Positions 8,043-8,915 of a DNA stretch of 8,915 nt are shown piece after piece; positions within the stretch are counted from its first letter, which is position 1, and each line of letters opens with the position of its first letter. A program made the translations under genes and the position numbers. This DNA comes from Halothiobacillus neapolitanus (GTDB taxonomy: Bacteria > Pseudomonadota > Gammaproteobacteria > Halothiobacillales > Halothiobacillaceae), in NCBI GenBank assembly GCA_020722165.1, contig DYLI01000067.1, forward strand, positions 1 to 8,915. The letters are read 5' to 3'. The notes under the pieces were generated by a model. The model did no database searches, was not told the origin of the DNA, and saw only the letters and a program-made list of their open reading frames with translations.

Positions 8043-8465
8043 ATGAAAACTTGGGTTGTCGTTGCTGATGCCGCACGTGCGCGTGTATTCAATGTTGAAG
8101 GAAAAGCGATTGCAGAGATTATGGATCTGAGTCATCCAGCCTCGTTGCAGCACGCGAGCGAGATGGCGAGTGATGCGCCGGGCATGACTAGCGTCAAGGG
8201 CATGCCGAGTAAATTCGGTATGGAGGAGATCGTCTCCCCCAAAGAAGAGGACGCGATCCGTTTTGCCAAGCAGGTCGCTGAAGCTTTGCAGGCTGGGCTA
8301 GCTGATTACGAACGTTTGTACTTGATTGCCGCGCCGCATTTCCTTGGCTTGTTACGCAAGGATTTGGACAAGGCGGTGCAGGCAAAGATCATCGAGGAAA
8401 TCGACAAGGATTTGACCAAGCACACACTTGAGGACATTCGCGCTCATCTGCCGGAGTTGTTTTGA
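8043..8465 (+). CDS. Host attachment family protein (PF10116-like)
   Basis: This 140-residue soluble protein resembles the 'host attachment' family (Pfam Host_attach), named after a plant-association gene of Agrobacterium. That family has been related by sequence analysts to bacterial relatives of the eRF1/Pelota release factors. Diagnostic parts are the N-terminal strand WVVVADAARARVF (4-16), DLSHPASLQHASEMASDAPG (28-47) and SPKEEDAIRFAKQVAEAL (65-82). LYLIAAPHFLGLLRKDL (92-108) and the terminal DKDLTKHTLEDIRAHLPE (121-138) complete the match. There is no signal peptide, so a direct role outside the cell is unlikely. The start is well set: AAGGAG at 8029-8034 lies 8 nt before the ATG. The gene is separated from groEL by a strong terminator and has its own terminator, so it is probably monocistronic. 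No clear promoter was found in 7976-8028. Family is likely; molecular role is unknown. Confidence 0.85.
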   Translation: MKTWVVVADAARARVFNVEGKAIAEIMDLSHPASLQHASEMASDAPGMTSVKGMPSKFGMEEIVSPKEEDAIRFAKQVAEALQAGLADYERLYLIAAPHFLGLLRKDLDKAVQAKIIEEIDKDLTKHTLEDIRAHLPELF

Positions 8466-8529
8466 TCTGACAGGCTGCTGAGGAGTGCCATGACCGTGGC
8501 CATTTCACAATATCCTGCATGAATTGTTG

Positions 8530-8561
8530 CGCGATTTACTCTGTAAATTCGCGTTTTTTTT
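8530..8561 (+). terminator. Rho-independent terminator after the host-attachment gene
   Basis: CGCGATTTAC (8530-8539) pairs with GTAAATTCGCG (8543-8553), giving 10 bp with one bulged base and a 3-nt loop. Eight T follow (8554-8561). Confidence 0.9.
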
Positions 8562-8652
8562 ATGTTTGACCAAAATTTACGAAGCGGCCTATAAGTAATT
8601 TTTAGTTTGTGGCGTGCTTACCCGGTATTGTTTAATGAAGTTTTGAAGTATA

Positions 8653-8668
8653 TGGCAAGTTTCATGCA
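8653..8668 (+). promoter_or_regulatory. Possible sigma54 (RpoN) promoter
   Basis: TGGCAAG (8653-8659), four bases, ATGCA (8664-8668) fits the sigma54 pattern TGGCACG-N4-TTGCW with two mismatches. The invariant GG (8654-8655) and GC (8666-8667) are separated by exactly 10 nt. One such match can arise by chance in AT-rich DNA. Confidence 0.3.
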
Positions 8669-8713
8669 GTATTTTTTGATTTAATTTACAAAAATAACAA
8701 TATGTTAGGTTTT

Positions 8714-8734
8714 TATTCTTGCGGTGCAAGAATA
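8714..8734. repeat. Perfect 9-bp inverted repeat, operator-like
   Basis: Arms TATTCTTGC (8714-8722) and GCAAGAATA (8726-8734) are fully complementary around a GGT centre. No T-run follows on either strand, so it is not a terminator. It is more likely a site for a dimeric regulator, or an RNA hairpin if transcribed from upstream. Confidence 0.65.
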
Positions 8735-8809
8735 CTAATGACCGAATAAAATATCTTGGTTTTGATGGTTTTTATGAGGTCTGTATTGTATCTATGCAAA
8801 TGTTCAGCT

Positions 8810-8837
8810 TTGACTTTTTAAACCAAGCGCGCAAAAT
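8810..8837 (+). promoter_or_regulatory. Candidate sigma70 promoter for the right-edge gene
   Basis: TTGACT (8810-8815) is a 5/6 -35 match, followed after 16 nt by CAAAAT (8832-8837), a 4/6 -10 match. Transcription would start near 8844 with a leader of about 40 nt. Confidence 0.35.
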
Positions 8838-8861
8838 CCGCTGCGCTTCCCCGAATAGGGG
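8825..8861 (+). other. Two adjacent hairpins upstream of the right-edge gene
   Basis: AAGCGCGC (8825-8832) pairs with GC-T-GCGCTT (8840-8848, one bulge) around a 7-nt loop. Directly after it, CCCC (8849-8852) pairs with GGGG (8858-8861) around GAATA. The second ends 11 nt before the Shine-Dalgarno GGAG (8873-8876). They could be protein-binding dyads or leader RNA structure; I recognise no named riboswitch. Confidence 0.5.
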
Positions 8862-8884
8862 GTCTCTGTAATGGAGAAAATGTG

Positions 8885-8915
8885 ATGATTGATAAAACTA
8901 ATGGGCATATTGTCC
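8885..8915 (+). CDS. Start of an unidentified gene, cut by the window edge
   Basis: The ATG at 8885 opens a frame (MIDKTNGHIV) that runs off the window. It is supported by GGAG at 8873-8876, 8 nt upstream; an in-frame GTG at 8882 is an alternative start. An earlier ATG at 8871 closes after three codons. Ten residues are too few to name a family. Confidence 0.55.
   Translation, partial: MIDKTNGHIV

Larger units (their letters stand above)
8562..8884. other. AT-rich gene-free control region
   Basis: About 320 nt without a plausible coding frame on either strand; only very short ATG frames occur. The base composition is visibly more AT-rich than the flanking genes. It holds a sigma54-like motif (8653-8668), a perfect palindrome (8714-8734), a candidate sigma70 promoter (8810-8837) and two adjacent hairpins (8825-8861), all pointing towards the gene starting at 8885. 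It is most likely the extended upstream regulatory region of that gene. Confidence 0.6.

Overview
The window is a stretch of ordinary bacterial chromosome, most likely from a gammaproteobacterium. The evidence is a PepN-type M1 aminopeptidase close to the Escherichia coli enzyme, a YbfF-type esterase, a YdcH-like DUF465 protein and a proteobacterial groES-groEL pair. A CIRCE operator in front of groES points away from the enteric bacteria, which lack HrcA. I could not identify the genus. I see no mobile element, CRISPR array, tRNA or rRNA.

Layout. (1) 1-2567, +: pepN, with its first ~15 codons cut off by the window edge. (2) 2623-2859, +: a small DUF465 protein with its own candidate promoter and a strong intrinsic terminator (2884-2908). 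(3) 2907-4296, -: a two-gene unit converging on that terminator. A YbfF-like alpha/beta hydrolase comes first, followed with an 11-nt overlap by a small protein resembling the NAD(P)-binding part of PyrK-like electron-transfer subunits. (4) 4297-4454: a divergent control region. (5) 4455-5783, +: a REC-REC-GGDEF signalling protein whose first receiver and cyclase site are degenerate, while the second receiver and the c-di-GMP inhibitory site look intact. (6) 5849-7911, +: groES-groEL behind a sigma32-like promoter and a CIRCE/HrcA operator, closed by an intrinsic terminator (7951-7975). (7) 8043-8465, +: a 'host attachment' (PF10116-type) protein with its own terminator (8530-8561). (8) 8562-8884: an AT-rich, gene-free stretch rich in inverted repeats, leading into a gene of which only 10 codons are visible.

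How the genes work together: groES and groEL form the chaperonin and share heat-shock control. The hydrolase and the PyrK-like protein are probably co-transcribed, though no joint pathway is evident. The rest appear to be independent units. The two most unusual elements are the apparently catalytically dead, I-site-bearing REC-REC-GGDEF protein, which recalls c-di-GMP receptors such as Caulobacter PopA, and the structured control region at the right edge.
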